A stretch of DNA of 64,000 nucleotides from Bacteroidia bacterium (GTDB lineage Bacteria > Bacteroidota > Bacteroidia > Bacteroidales > GWA2-32-17), in the NCBI GenBank assembly GCA_016218155.1, contig JACREQ010000045.1:57045-121044 (forward strand), given 5' to 3'. The notes beneath the pieces are model-generated. The model searched no databases and was not told where the DNA came from. It saw only the letters and a list, made by a program, of their open reading frames with translations. The position numbers and the translations under genes are program-made. Shown piece after piece: positions 7,923-17,973 of the stretch (positions are counted from its first letter, which is position 1; each line of letters starts with the position of its first letter).

Positions 7923-9092
7923 TTACTCTTTCATCAATTTTATTATTTTTTCTATAACAAAATCCTGTTCTTCGTTAGTTAAAGCTGGAAACATTGGTAA
8001 GCTTAAACAATGTGCATAATAATTTTCTGCTATAGGTAAATCGCCATTATTCCACCCAATTTTTTTATAATATGGCATTAAATGTACGGGAATATAATGT
8101 ACTTGAGCAAATATTTGAAAAGTTCTTAAAAAATCGTAAACTTTTTTTCTGTTTTTAACCTGAATAATATATAAATGATATGCATGAGATGTTTTTTCGG
8201 GATAATAAACTTGAGGAGTAATAATATCGGGATATTTAAAAAATGCCGTGTTGTATCTTGCAGCAATTTCTTTTCGCCTTGTTATACCGGCATCAGCTCT
8301 CTTAAGTTGACTAATGCCAAGAGCTGCCTGAATGTCGGTTAGGCGATAATTAAAACCAAGCTCCTGCATTTCATAATACCAACTGCCATGGTTTTCAATT
8401 AATAAATCAGGGTTCTTTGTTATTCCATGTGTGCGAAGCAATAAAAGTTTTTCGTAAATTTCTTTGCTATTTGTTGTAATCATTCCACCTTCTCCTGTAG
8501 CAATATGCTTTACAGGGTGAAATGAAAAAATTGCAGCATCACAATATTTACCATCTCCACAATTAATTTTGTTTCCTTTAGAGTCAATAAAGTAGCCACC
8601 GGGTGCATGACAAGCATCTTCTAATAACCACAACCCATATTCGTCTGCAAGTTTTCTAAATTCTTCTGTATTTACTGGATAACCGGCAAGGTCAACAGGA
8701 ATTATTCCGGAAAAAGTTCCTTTAGGATGAGCTTCTAATAAGTCACGAATTTTATTAATATCTAAAGTAAAAGTATTAGGATCAATGTCCGCAAAAAAGA
8801 TTTCACCTCCGGAATATAAAACACAATTTGCACTTGCTGCAAATGTTATGGAAGTTGTTATAACTTTAGTCCCATGTTTTACATTTAATGCAAGAGCTGC
8901 AAGATGAAGTGCTGCTGTGCCATTAGCAACAGCAACTGCGTATTGACATCCTATATATTTTGCGAATTCATTTTCAAATTCTGCAATTTTAGGACCTTGT
9001 GTTAGAAATTCAGAAGAAAGCACTTCGCTGACTGCAGCAATATCTTCTGGTGTAATTGTTTGTCTACCATATGGGATAGGACGTGAGATCAT
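7923..9092 (-). CDS. pseC: UDP-4-amino-4,6-dideoxy-N-acetyl-beta-L-altrosamine transaminase
   Basis: 389 residues of the DegT/DnrJ/EryC1/StrS aminotransferase family. It has the sugar-aminotransferase start IPYGRQTITPEDI, VAVANGTAALHLAA, and the PLP lysine in FHPVKHIATGEGG. Its overlap with pseB (ATGA, 4 bases) identifies it as PseC, which aminates the 4-keto sugar made by PseB. This is the second step to pseudaminic acid. The later genes pseH, pseG, pseI and pseF do not follow, and the region downstream looks rearranged. Confidence 0.88.
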   Translation of the reverse strand: MISRPIPYGRQTITPEDIAAVSEVLSSEFLTQGPKIAEFENEFAKYIGCQYAVAVANGTAALHLAALALNVKHGTKVITTSITFAASANCVLYSGGEIFFADIDPNTFTLDINKIRDLLEAHPKGTFSGIIPVDLAGYPVNTEEFRKLADEYGLWLLEDACHAPGGYFIDSKGNKINCGDGKYCDAAIFSFHPVKHIATGEGGMITTNSKEIYEKLLLLRTHGITKNPDLLIENHGSWYYEMQELGFNYRLTDIQAALGISQLKRADAGITRRKEIAARYNTAFFKYPDIITPQVYYPEKTSHAYHLYIIQVKNRKKVYDFLRTFQIFAQVHYIPVHLMPYYKKIGWNNGDLPIAENYYAHCLSLPMFPALTNEEQDFVIEKIIKLMKE

Positions 9093-10114
9093 ATAGCAAA
9101 ATTCTTGTCAACAAATTCTTTTGTTAAATTTCTTATTTCTTCAACTGATAGCCATTCTGTATTAGTTCCACTATTGTATTTAAACCCTTCTGGAACATGT
9201 TTAGCAGAAAAATGACTTTCATATTTTTTCAGAACTTCTTCAGGTAGTATAGGTAAAATTATATAAAAGTCTTTTGCATCAATAGTGTTATAGCTGTCAT
9301 GTTCGGTTATCATTTCTTCGTGAATTTTTTCACCGGGACGAACACCAATAATTTCCTGTTTGCAATTTGGTCCAATAGCAGTTGCTACATCTGTGATTTT
9401 ATATGAAGGAATTTTTGGTACAAATATTTCTCCACCAAGTGCTCTCTCAAGAGCCATCAATACAAGCTCAACACCATCTTCAAGTGTAATGTTAAACCTT
9501 GTCATTTCGGGGTGTGTAATAGGCAAAACTCCTTCTTTACGTTTATTCATAAAAAACGGAATTACTGAACCTCTGCTTCCCATTACATTTCCATAACGTA
9601 CTACAGAAAAAGTGATATCACGTTTTCCTTTAATATTATTTGCTGTTGTAAAAAGCTTATCAGAACATAGTTTTGTTGCTCCATATAAATTTATGGGTGA
9701 CGCAGCTTTATCAGTAGACAATGCAACAACTTTTTTCACTCCACAATCTAATGCAGCATTTACAACATTTTCGGCTCCAATAATATTTGTTTTAATAAAC
9801 TCCATAGGGTTGTATTCAGCAGTTGGAACCTGTTTTAATGCAGCTGCATGAATAATTATTTCAATTCCTTCACATGCACGACGAAATCTTTCAGCATCTC
9901 TTATATCTCCAATAAAATAGCGTATCCCATCATATTTCTCTCTGGGAAATTGCTGTGCCATTTCAAATTGTTTTAACTCATCCCGTGAATATATTACCAG
10001 ACGTTTAACCTGAGGCCAACGAGTTAAAATTGTTTCAACGAACTTTTTTCCAAATGATCCGGTTCCCCCGGTTATTAAAATTGATTTTCCGTTAAGATCA
10101 AGATTTGATGTCAT
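9089..10114 (-). CDS. pseB: UDP-N-acetylglucosamine 4,6-dehydratase (inverting)
   Basis: 341 residues, an extended short-chain dehydrogenase. The NAD-binding TGGTGSFGKKF lies near residues 16-26. The catalytic block STDKAASPINLYGATK carries the Asp-Lys and Tyr of the inverting dehydratase PseB rather than the larger membrane-bound retaining enzymes. It converts UDP-GlcNAc to the 4-keto-6-deoxy-L-arabino sugar, the first step to pseudaminic acid. It is translationally coupled to pseC. Confidence 0.9.
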   Translation of the reverse strand: MTSNLDLNGKSILITGGTGSFGKKFVETILTRWPQVKRLVIYSRDELKQFEMAQQFPREKYDGIRYFIGDIRDAERFRRACEGIEIIIHAAALKQVPTAEYNPMEFIKTNIIGAENVVNAALDCGVKKVVALSTDKAASPINLYGATKLCSDKLFTTANNIKGKRDITFSVVRYGNVMGSRGSVIPFFMNKRKEGVLPITHPEMTRFNITLEDGVELVLMALERALGGEIFVPKIPSYKITDVATAIGPNCKQEIIGVRPGEKIHEEMITEHDSYNTIDAKDFYIILPILPEEVLKKYESHFSAKHVPEGFKYNSGTNTEWLSVEEIRNLTKEFVDKNFAI

Positions 10115-10363
10115 TTATTGTCGAATTAATCAGTAAAATTAATAATTTACTTATTGTAAGTATGCACAAAAATAATCTATTCAAAATAATAATTGAATAA
10201 AGTTTTTTTGAATTCGAAATAAAACCTGGTTAATGTGTTGACAGTTAATCTACTCTATTATCAATTTGGCATTTATGATATTTTATTTTTAAAAACATCA
10301 AAAATAATTAATACCAACAATAAAGAAGTTTTATTAAAAAATGTAATGACAATAGATTTTCTA

Positions 10364-11842
10364 TTATTGTTTTATGATTTTCATACAATTAGTGGAATTT
10401 TCTGAAGTCATTTTTATAAAATAAATTCCATTTACATATTTTGAGACATCAATAGAAGTTTTATTTTTTATAGTTGATGAATAAAGTAGTTTACCATGTA
10501 TATTTAATAGATCAATTTTTAAGTAACCGTTAATTGAATTTATTGGTTCAATATTAATCAGGTTAGTTGCAGGGTTAGGATAAATGTTGATATTATCTGG
10601 AAAATAATTTTTTTCAGAAATATCAGTTTGATTAACATAACAAATTTCAATCTTAGGATGTAAAGTTGTATCGTTAACGTCACTTGAGGCAAAAATAACA
10701 CTTCTATAATATTGTTCATTTTGTAATTTAAGACTTAATCCAAAACTATTAGTTGGGTTGTTAACAATATCTTGAACTAATGAGGTGACATTAATAGTAT
10801 AGTTTTGATGTATAGTAGAACTTGCAGGAACTGAAACTTGATTTTGTGTTGTTACATTTGGTTGATTATTCCATGTAATTGTCTGTTCATTCCATGAGCC
10901 AATAACTCTTTCTACAAACATTGCATTTGAGCCGCTAAGTTGACTATGTTCTCCACTGCAAGATTGAGAATTTGGGAAATTATATAAAAAAAGAGTTGCA
11001 GAAGTAATCGTTGCTCCGTCAGGAATTAATGAAAAATTAAAATCAATAAAACTTCGCTGAATCTCAGGAGTGCCACTATAAGTCCATCCTAAAATGTTAA
11101 ATTCATTTGACGATCCATAATTAGTACTAGGGTGTAAGTCCCATACTAATGCATCTTTACCATCAGTAGAGTTTGGTCGAAGAGTATAACATTCTTCATT
11201 ATTCAAAGTATATGTTATTACAATTTTTGGATGTAAAGTAGTATCGCTAACGTCACTTGACGCAAAAATAAGACTTCTATAATATTGTTCCGTTTGTAAG
11301 TTTAGTCTAAGCCCAAAACTATTGCTTGGATTATCAACAATATCCTGAACTAATGATGCAACATTAATAGTATAATTCTGATGTATGGAAGAACTTGCCG
11401 GAACTGAAACCTGATTTTGTGTGGTTACATTTGGTTGATTGTTCCATGTTATTGTCTGTTCATTCCACGAACCAATAACTCTTTCTACAAACATTGCATT
11501 TGAGCCGCTAAGTTGACTATGTTCTCCACTGCATGATTGCGAATTCGGGTAATTATATAAAAAAAGAGTTGCAGAAGTAATTGTTGCTCCTGCAGGGATT
11601 AATGAAAAGTTAAAATCAATAAAACATCGCTCTATTTCAGGAGTGCCATTAAAAGTCCAGGCTAAAATACTAAATTCATTTGACGATCCATAATTAGTGC
11701 TAGGGTGTAAGTCCCATACTAATGCATCTTTACCATCTGTGGCATTTGGTTGAAGAGTAATGGTTGTTTGTCCAAAAAGATTGTTATGTATAATTAAAAA
11801 AGAAATAAATACAAGTAAATTAATAACTGCAAAATGTTTCAT
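10364..11842 (-). CDS. Secreted DNRLRE-repeat protein with T9SS sorting domain
   Basis: 492 residues. A signal peptide ends near residue 25 (LFGQ|TT). Two DNRLRE-type domains follow, about residues 26-212 and 217-404. They share DGKDALVWDLHPSTNYGSSNE, FIDFNFSLIP and WNEQTITWNNQP almost without change, and the DNA period is 573 bases (191 codons). The last ~80 residues (INIYPNPATNLINI, then GIYFIKM) are a type A T9SS sorting domain, so the protein should be exported and anchored at the surface. Its role is unknown. It stands alone, with 249 and 614 bases of noncoding DNA on either side. Confidence 0.85.
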   Translation of the reverse strand: MKHFAVINLLVFISFLIIHNNLFGQTTITLQPNATDGKDALVWDLHPSTNYGSSNEFSILAWTFNGTPEIERCFIDFNFSLIPAGATITSATLFLYNYPNSQSCSGEHSQLSGSNAMFVERVIGSWNEQTITWNNQPNVTTQNQVSVPASSSIHQNYTINVASLVQDIVDNPSNSFGLRLNLQTEQYYRSLIFASSDVSDTTLHPKIVITYTLNNEECYTLRPNSTDGKDALVWDLHPSTNYGSSNEFNILGWTYSGTPEIQRSFIDFNFSLIPDGATITSATLFLYNFPNSQSCSGEHSQLSGSNAMFVERVIGSWNEQTITWNNQPNVTTQNQVSVPASSTIHQNYTINVTSLVQDIVNNPTNSFGLSLKLQNEQYYRSVIFASSDVNDTTLHPKIEICYVNQTDISEKNYFPDNINIYPNPATNLINIEPINSINGYLKIDLLNIHGKLLYSSTIKNKTSIDVSKYVNGIYFIKMTSENSTNCMKIIKQ

Positions 11843-12456
11843 AGTGATAAGATTTATAATTAGAAAATAGTTTTAATATTTATCTTGTTACGTAATAAAA
11901 AAAATTATGTTTACAAGAAGGAGGAATAATTATTCGCGAAAGCGCTATAAATATGATTATTAATCAAATGCGAGCTTGATTTAACTAGCAAATATTTTTT
12001 CATTATTAATAGATGGTTTTTTATTTTAAAAAGGAATAATCAACAAGTCCTAAAATAAAATTAAAAATTGTGAATACAGCACTATTACTCAATTTATACT
12101 ACTTATTGAAACTCATCTTAACTGTTTTTTTGATTAATTAATGACTAGATTTTACTATGTAGAATTCTTTGCAAAAATCATCTGCCCAACAAAGTAGTAT
12201 TAATCAAAATACAGGTCGCTTTTATGTTTTTGTAACAACATTTAAAAAATCTTAAGTAAACCTATGAATCTTCTTGATTTTTAACTGAACATCATAACAA
12301 AGAACAAATAAATCGTTAAAAAACTTTATCTAAAAAATTCACTTTTTGTCGTGACAAAGTAACAAAACTATGTATTCCATTATTTAATCTCTAACTCACG
12401 TATTATTACTAAAAGTTTAATATTTTCAACTCTTGAGTTGCATTTGTTAATGAAAA
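11843..12456. other. Noncoding stretch of 614 bases
   Basis: No convincing gene on either strand. It separates the seven-gene glycan operon from the DNRLRE gene and must hold the promoter of the latter. The only features seen are an AAGGAGG-like string near 11919 with no usable frame after it, and a short TTCGCGAA palindrome near 11934. Confidence 0.5.
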
Positions 12457-13335
12457 CTAGGGCATTTTATATCGATCAAAAGCATCAATAAATGAGTTTG
12501 GTGTTGCATTAATTATGTTAATGTTCACTTGTTTGGCATATTCCTTAATGACAAAATAGCTTTGAAAAGAATAAGCAAACTTTAACAATATTTCATGGAG
12601 TTTTTTAATCTCCTTTATTTTATTCATAGGTTCTGGTTTTGATGTAGACTCGTCATAAAAGTGCTTTTGATTTACTAATACAAGATTATTGCTATCAACT
12701 GAAATTTCTGAAAGCCAGGAATGGTCGGCACCCCATAAATAAATATTTTTAAATCCAAGGTTTATTGAGAGCATTAATGAAGGTATTAATACATTATGTG
12801 TACGTGGCATACCAAATTGTTTACGGAAGAAAAAATGTCTGAACCAACGAGGTCCTTCAACTGGAGTAATATTGTAATACTTAATAGTAATATTTTTATT
12901 TTTAATTATATCTTCTTTCCATCTTTTGAATTTCCTAGCCTCATATGGAATAAACAAAGTTAAACCCCATTGGGTTTTATTAGCGATATCACTGTATAAT
13001 TTTTTGCTATGTTCAATATAACTTTCTTTTACATTGTTTCGCCAAAGATCAGGAGCAGAAATGATATGAAAGGCAGGTTTTAATTCTTCGTAATATGGAG
13101 TTGTAGGAAAAAAATTAACACAGAATAAGGATTTATTTTCTATAAATGATTTTTGATTTTCAATTAAACCATTAAGTGAAGGGCCATTTCCAAGAATTAG
13201 ACAATCGTTAGCGGGGTGAATGTTTTTTATTTTAGGAAACCAGTTTGCAAAAAATATAATTCGCAAAAAGGTAGCAAAAATATTTGTTGTGTTACCGAAA
13301 AAGTTTAAAAGAAGTTCTGCAAAAGTAGTTTTCAT
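12457..13335 (-). CDS. Putative glycosyltransferase, GT42 sialyltransferase/DUF115-like
   Basis: 292 residues. CLILGNGPSL near residues 45-54 is the nucleotide-binding start shared by GT42 sialyltransferases and DUF115/Maf-type proteins. NLGFKNIYLWGADHSW and the late NIINATPNSFIDAF also fit that fold. GT42 enzymes transfer sialic acid, and Maf proteins transfer pseudaminic or legionaminic acid to flagellin. This suggests a nonulosonate or related sugar transferase at the end of the glycan operon. The family assignment is by motif only. Confidence 0.55.
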   Translation of the reverse strand: MKTTFAELLLNFFGNTTNIFATFLRIIFFANWFPKIKNIHPANDCLILGNGPSLNGLIENQKSFIENKSLFCVNFFPTTPYYEELKPAFHIISAPDLWRNNVKESYIEHSKKLYSDIANKTQWGLTLFIPYEARKFKRWKEDIIKNKNITIKYYNITPVEGPRWFRHFFFRKQFGMPRTHNVLIPSLMLSINLGFKNIYLWGADHSWLSEISVDSNNLVLVNQKHFYDESTSKPEPMNKIKEIKKLHEILLKFAYSFQSYFVIKEYAKQVNINIINATPNSFIDAFDRYKMP

Positions 13336-13346
13336 AAATATTATTA

Positions 13347-14390
13347 CTAATAAACGATTCGTTTAAATTTGTTTATTATCATTGGAGCTGCGCCCATTGC
13401 AAAACTCATATCTCTATGCAAATGACCAATAGTAGCATTTCCGTTAATATGAATTCTGGGTAACCGGCAAATGTGCTTATGATGTTGTGTAAAAACATTT
13501 GCAAAAAGGGTTGTGGTGGCTGTTTTAAATCCAGCTTGTTCTGTAAAAACAAATTCTCTTTCTCCTACATATTGTTTGTAACCATATGGATAAGCTAAAT
13601 GATAAATTTCTTTTCCTAAATTTCTTTCAAGTTCTGTTTTAGAATTTAAAATCTCTGACTTCATTTCTTCCTCGGTCAGATTTGTTAGACAAAGATGGTT
13701 AACTGTATGCGAGCCAATGGTTACTAATTTATTATTGCTTAATTCTATTAGATTCTCCCAACTTAATGCCATTGAGTTTGTTAAGCTATAAAGGTTATTT
13801 ACATAATTTTTAAAAATACTTTCAAGAGCAGGAATGTATGTATTTTGATCTTTACTAACAATTATTTGGTGAACTTGCCTAAAGCAAATTTCTTTTTCTT
13901 GAATGGTATTGCAGCAAAGATTATAATCAGTGTTATTAATTGTAAAATGCAATGCCTTGTTTTTTAGCAAAATGTCTTCAAGTAAATACCACCAAATTAT
14001 TGCCGTATTATTTGGAAAGCTATTGGATACGTATATCGTGAAAGGAATATTATATTTTTTAAATATAGGAAATGCGAAAGTGTAATTATCAATATAACCG
14101 TCATCAAGTGTGAAAACTACAAATTTATTTTTAATATTGTTATTAACGAGGTCGGAATATAAATTGTCAAGAGAAATAAAATTGTATTTCTTATGAATGA
14201 AAAATTGAATAAGTTTTTCAAGATATTCGGGAGTGATTTCCATTGATTTATTAACCTTAAGGCGTAAGTCACCTTTGTCTTCCAATACCCTGTGAAGCAT
14301 TAGGATATGACCCTGTCCCGAATAAAAATATTTCGAAACATAATCGAGTCGCGTTTTGGCTAAAACATTTAAAATCTTATCAGTATTCAT
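13347..14390 (-). CDS. Polysaccharide deacetylase (NodB domain) family protein
   Basis: 347 residues. An early LMLHRV motif, VFTLDDGYIDNYTFAFPIF (the TFDDG-type motif 1 with catalytic Asp), and later IGSHTVNHLCL (motif 2, SHT-x2-H) and LAYPYG are the CE4 signature. The expected activity is removal of an N- or O-acetyl group from a glycan or lipid-linked sugar. It lies 11 bases before the glycosyltransferase and 3 bases after the GNAT-like gene, inside the operon. Confidence 0.85.
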   Translation of the reverse strand: MNTDKILNVLAKTRLDYVSKYFYSGQGHILMLHRVLEDKGDLRLKVNKSMEITPEYLEKLIQFFIHKKYNFISLDNLYSDLVNNNIKNKFVVFTLDDGYIDNYTFAFPIFKKYNIPFTIYVSNSFPNNTAIIWWYLLEDILLKNKALHFTINNTDYNLCCNTIQEKEICFRQVHQIIVSKDQNTYIPALESIFKNYVNNLYSLTNSMALSWENLIELSNNKLVTIGSHTVNHLCLTNLTEEEMKSEILNSKTELERNLGKEIYHLAYPYGYKQYVGEREFVFTEQAGFKTATTTLFANVFTQHHKHICRLPRIHINGNATIGHLHRDMSFAMGAAPMIINKFKRIVY

Positions 14391-14393
14391 TTA

Positions 14394-15245
14394 TTAAATG
14401 TCTAAAATTACCGTTTCGGAATATAAGGTGTCAATAATTTTAATGATATCTTCTTTACCCTTAATTAATTTAAACATGGGTAGTTTTTTATATTTAAATA
14501 AAGCCCTAATAGAATTATTTTTAAAGAACATTTCATCAATTAGTACAAAAGGAGTAAAGTTTTTAAAACAAAGGTACCGGTTAATCAAATTAGTATTACT
14601 ACTGTATAGGTTGTAATTCCCCACATAAAGTATCTGAACTGTTTTTAAAAATCTTAACTTTTTTTTATTATAAATAATAAGACAGGTATCGTCAAACTGT
14701 TTTACAAATAAAAATTGAAGATTTCTATAGGCTTGGTGGTCATTAATAATTTGTAATTCTTTTTCTGATAGTTGAGGTTTTATTTTATCAATATTAAGTT
14801 CTATGCTACAATGAGAGTTAGTAACAATGGGGTTGGGAACTAGTAAAATGTTTTTTCCAATTATACTGAATCCCAGTTTTTGCATAATAGGTATTACGTG
14901 TTTTGCTGGAAAAAAACTGGTAATCACTTTATCTTTCATTTTAAAAAGGGGAGTTAATAACATTAGACTTCTGTTTTCATATCCCTCTTTAATAACCCAT
15001 GTTGTTAAATTGCAAAATTCATAGGTTGTATTTTCTACCGTACGTACTGAAAATATAAAACCTATATAACCAACAACTTCATTGTTATTTGTTAATTTAT
15101 AACCAAAATAATCTTCTTCTGAATGCCAATGAGGCATAAATAATTGTTTCCAGCCACTAATCTTTACTTTCGAATTGTGAAATCGCGAAAAAAGTGGAAG
15201 TATTTCTTCAAAATCTGCTTGTTTTACTTTTTCAAGCGAAAGCAT
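14394..15245 (-). CDS. GNAT-like acyltransferase, putative
   Basis: 283 residues. The first ~140 residues have the GNAT layout: an N-terminal strand, a long loop, VGYIGFIFSVR as strands 4-5, and a later helix with IMQKLGFSIIG, the segment typical of GNAT proteins. The C-terminal half is not recognisable. Placed next to an acyl carrier protein, it could transfer an acyl group from ACP to a sugar amine or hydroxyl. That is inference. Confidence 0.5.
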   Translation of the reverse strand: MLSLEKVKQADFEEILPLFSRFHNSKVKISGWKQLFMPHWHSEEDYFGYKLTNNNEVVGYIGFIFSVRTVENTTYEFCNLTTWVIKEGYENRSLMLLTPLFKMKDKVITSFFPAKHVIPIMQKLGFSIIGKNILLVPNPIVTNSHCSIELNIDKIKPQLSEKELQIINDHQAYRNLQFLFVKQFDDTCLIIYNKKKLRFLKTVQILYVGNYNLYSSNTNLINRYLCFKNFTPFVLIDEMFFKNNSIRALFKYKKLPMFKLIKGKEDIIKIIDTLYSETVILDI

Positions 15246-15246
15246 T

Positions 15247-15474
15247 TTATGCTGTTTTTTTTAAAAGCAATTCATAGATTGATTTAAAATCTGTCATTTC
15301 AAGAATTTCTTCTGGTTCAACAGATACTGAAAATTCTTCCTCTATTGCAGAAATTATTATTAAATGATGAATGGAATCCCAGTTTTCAGAATTTTCCTGA
15401 GAAATGTCTTCAGTAACCTTAACAAAATCCATTTCAAGAGATGTGGCTAATATATTCTTTAATTTATCTTTCAT
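15247..15474 (-). CDS. Acyl carrier protein
   Basis: About 75 residues from MKDKLKNIL; a start five codons earlier would overlap the FkbH-like stop. The phosphopantetheine site is the serine in ENWDSIHHLIII, and the acidic four-helix pattern is intact. It is a dedicated ACP rather than the fatty-acid AcpP, since it lies directly after an FkbH-like gene and before a GNAT-like gene. FkbH-type enzymes load glyceroyl groups onto such carriers. Confidence 0.88.
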   Translation of the reverse strand: MKDKLKNILATSLEMDFVKVTEDISQENSENWDSIHHLIIISAIEEEFSVSVEPEEILEMTDFKSIYELLLKKTA

Positions 15475-15475
15475 G

Positions 15476-17077
15476 TTAAACGGGTTCAATTATTTTGTAA
15501 TAATCCTTTATTTCTTGTGTTTTGTTTATTCTAAGTACATATTGTTTGATATTATCAGTATTATCTGATAAGGAAAAACCAAAATTATCATAAAAGTTTT
15601 CAACCTGCATGTTTTTAGCTGATTTTATAAAAGAAGCCTCAACTTCTACAATCCCTTTATTGTGCAGTTTATTCAACACATATGACAAAAATACATTTTC
15701 AATGTTTCTGCCGAGTATTCTACAGCTCATTAAGAAAGTATCAATATACGCTTTTTTGCTGGTTAGGTCAATTTTAGAAATACAAAGTGCAGTTATACCG
15801 TTATCGCCAAATTTATCTTTTACTGAAGCACAAATAACAATATGTTTATTATCAATAAAATTTTGAATTTCGTTTTCGGAATATCGTTTAGTAGTTAAGT
15901 TGAATTGATTTGTCTTTTGGGTCATTTGAGCAATGCGAGAAATGTTAAAAGAATTTGCTAAAGATACCGAAATTTCTATATTTAGATTTTTAATAAAGCT
16001 TTCTGTATCTGTAAAATTATTTTTAAAATCGTTTCTGATTTTATTTTCCTGATATTGTAATGTCTTTGTTTTATCTTCATTTGTTAATAAATAGATCTGG
16101 AAATATTTCTTGTATACGTCATTGAAAAATGATAGTAACTCATAAGGCTGCTTAGGGAAATCGGGAACTACCACATCAGGTAATGAGTTGATGACAAATG
16201 AACGTTCTACTGGACTGTCATCTAAAAACACAAAGGAATCAATTCCAATATTCAACTCAGTTGCTAGCTCGGCAATATTTGCTGCTTTGTTATTCCAATT
16301 TATCCTGTATGCAGAAAAGTTAGATCTTTTTAAGATCATCTGTGGGTGTTTTTCAAAAGCTTCAAAAACATCGGATTCGTTGTTTTTACTACAAATTGCT
16401 AAAATTATACCGTTTTTATTTGCTTCTAAAATAGCTTTCTGAAAGTCGACAAATGAATTTCCCGGGTATGAGTTTCCGAGTTTAATCCCATGAATTCCAT
16501 CCTCACCAAGAACACCACCCCACAGTGTGTTGTCAAGGTCAAGAATCAGACACTTTTTTCGCTTTGAGAGCAGAGCATTTATTTTTTCTGAGAACCAAAG
16601 TTGAAAAGGTTTGGCAAGTTTAGGGCTAATAATGGTCTGAGAAATGTAATAAAATTTCCAGTCGATAAATGTTTGATGATGATGTTGGCTAAGAAAATCA
16701 GAAAATTCGAAAACCTTTAAATTAGAATGTTGTGAGGTAAGCTGATAAAGCTTATTGTTATAATTGTTAATGGCATTTTTAACTCTAAAGTCAGCGTTCT
16801 GCCAACGGTAATTTAAAAGATCAATTAAGTCAAATGCTATAATTTGTTTAGTAGATGGAATATTTGAAAGAATATATTCAATACCATCAGAGAAAAGTTT
16901 AATTTCATTTGTTAAAGTTTCAATATCTGTATTTATGGGAAGCAAAAAAAACCATAAATAAGCATCAGCAGCTGGTATATGTGCGATGTCATTATATCCT
17001 CCATATGAAACATTAAATGGTTCAAAAAGGATTTCAATAGTACTATTCCTGAAAATGTGATATTTTAATCCTTCCAT
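15476..17077 (-). CDS. FkbH-like HAD-IIIC family protein
   Basis: 533 residues. The central HAD motif CLILDLDNTLWGGVLGEDG, an AICSKNNESDV segment and FLDDSPVER match FkbH-type proteins, which take the glyceryl group of 1,3-bisphosphoglycerate and load it on an acyl carrier protein. The N-terminal ~170 residues look SGNH-like. The C-terminal ~150 are GNAT-like, as is usual for the longer members. The gene overlaps the methyltransferase by 13 bases and is followed directly by the ACP. Confidence 0.88.
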   Translation of the reverse strand: MEGLKYHIFRNSTIEILFEPFNVSYGGYNDIAHIPAADAYLWFFLLPINTDIETLTNEIKLFSDGIEYILSNIPSTKQIIAFDLIDLLNYRWQNADFRVKNAINNYNNKLYQLTSQHSNLKVFEFSDFLSQHHHQTFIDWKFYYISQTIISPKLAKPFQLWFSEKINALLSKRKKCLILDLDNTLWGGVLGEDGIHGIKLGNSYPGNSFVDFQKAILEANKNGIILAICSKNNESDVFEAFEKHPQMILKRSNFSAYRINWNNKAANIAELATELNIGIDSFVFLDDSPVERSFVINSLPDVVVPDFPKQPYELLSFFNDVYKKYFQIYLLTNEDKTKTLQYQENKIRNDFKNNFTDTESFIKNLNIEISVSLANSFNISRIAQMTQKTNQFNLTTKRYSENEIQNFIDNKHIVICASVKDKFGDNGITALCISKIDLTSKKAYIDTFLMSCRILGRNIENVFLSYVLNKLHNKGIVEVEASFIKSAKNMQVENFYDNFGFSLSDNTDNIKQYVLRINKTQEIKDYYKIIEPV

Positions 17078-17973
17078 GTTGTTATAACTCCATAGTTAAT
17101 TGGAACCTTGTTTTCTAATAGTTTTTCTTCACTCATCTCCTGTAAGGGCAGTATAAGCTCTTTTTCTATTGATAAGCCACAGTTGTCAATCATGTTCCTT
17201 ATTTCATCAACCGTTTTAAATAAATATAAATGATCAATAGCTGCAGAATTAATAACAGTTGTTAAATGCATTTCTCCATTTTGCTTAAGACCTTTCTTCA
17301 GTTCAAGTATTAAGTTTTCGGGGTTAGGGATATGCTCTAAAAGTTCACCACATACAATATAATCGTATTGTTTGCCATTAAATTCATATGCTTTAGTAAA
17401 TAATGTATAACGCGTATCATGGACTTCCTTAAACTTTATAAAATCCTGAGTCCACTTAACAGAGTGGTTACTTATATCATATCCATCAGCGTTTACATAA
17501 GAGTTACAGAGTGCGCTATTTATATAGGATCCATGTCCGATTCCAACTTCCAGAAAATCACCATTAGGATTTTTCCATTCTTTAACCCAGTTTTCATAAA
17601 ATAACCATAAGGTATAATGGTTTCTCCAAAAACAATAAGAAAGTCTTAAACCTGGCAAATAATATTTATTCATTACTTCTTCAGACTGATATACTTTCTG
17701 GTTTATGTCTTCATATGCTGAGTCGGTATAATATCCTTTTCTGATAAGAAACGATTGATATTTTATGTGTTCTAGACAAATACGGGCAAAAGAATCAACA
17801 GCATTTTCAGGTTTATAGGATGTGTTTGTAGAATTTAAAAAATGTATGGTTTCGTTATACCAATTTTCACTGAATTTGTAAAAATCTTTATCGTTTTCCA
17901 GATTTAACAATATACTTTTGCTTATAACAGCATATTTCTTCTTGAAATAATATAAAATTTCTTCGAATGTCAT
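17065..17973 (-). CDS. Class I SAM-dependent methyltransferase
   Basis: 302 residues. The SAM motif I is FLEVGIGHGS near residue 138, followed by ADGYDIS, then YDYIVCGELLEHIPNPE (motif II/post II with the EHI signature of methyltransferase type 11/23). The substrate is not identifiable. Between a VOC protein and FkbH it could O-methylate a carrier-bound glyceroyl group or the sugar. The start overlaps the VOC gene stop by 4 bases (ATGA). Confidence 0.85.
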   Translation of the reverse strand: MTFEEILYYFKKKYAVISKSILLNLENDKDFYKFSENWYNETIHFLNSTNTSYKPENAVDSFARICLEHIKYQSFLIRKGYYTDSAYEDINQKVYQSEEVMNKYYLPGLRLSYCFWRNHYTLWLFYENWVKEWKNPNGDFLEVGIGHGSYINSALCNSYVNADGYDISNHSVKWTQDFIKFKEVHDTRYTLFTKAYEFNGKQYDYIVCGELLEHIPNPENLILELKKGLKQNGEMHLTTVINSAAIDHLYLFKTVDEIRNMIDNCGLSIEKELILPLQEMSEEKLLENKVPINYGVITTWKD

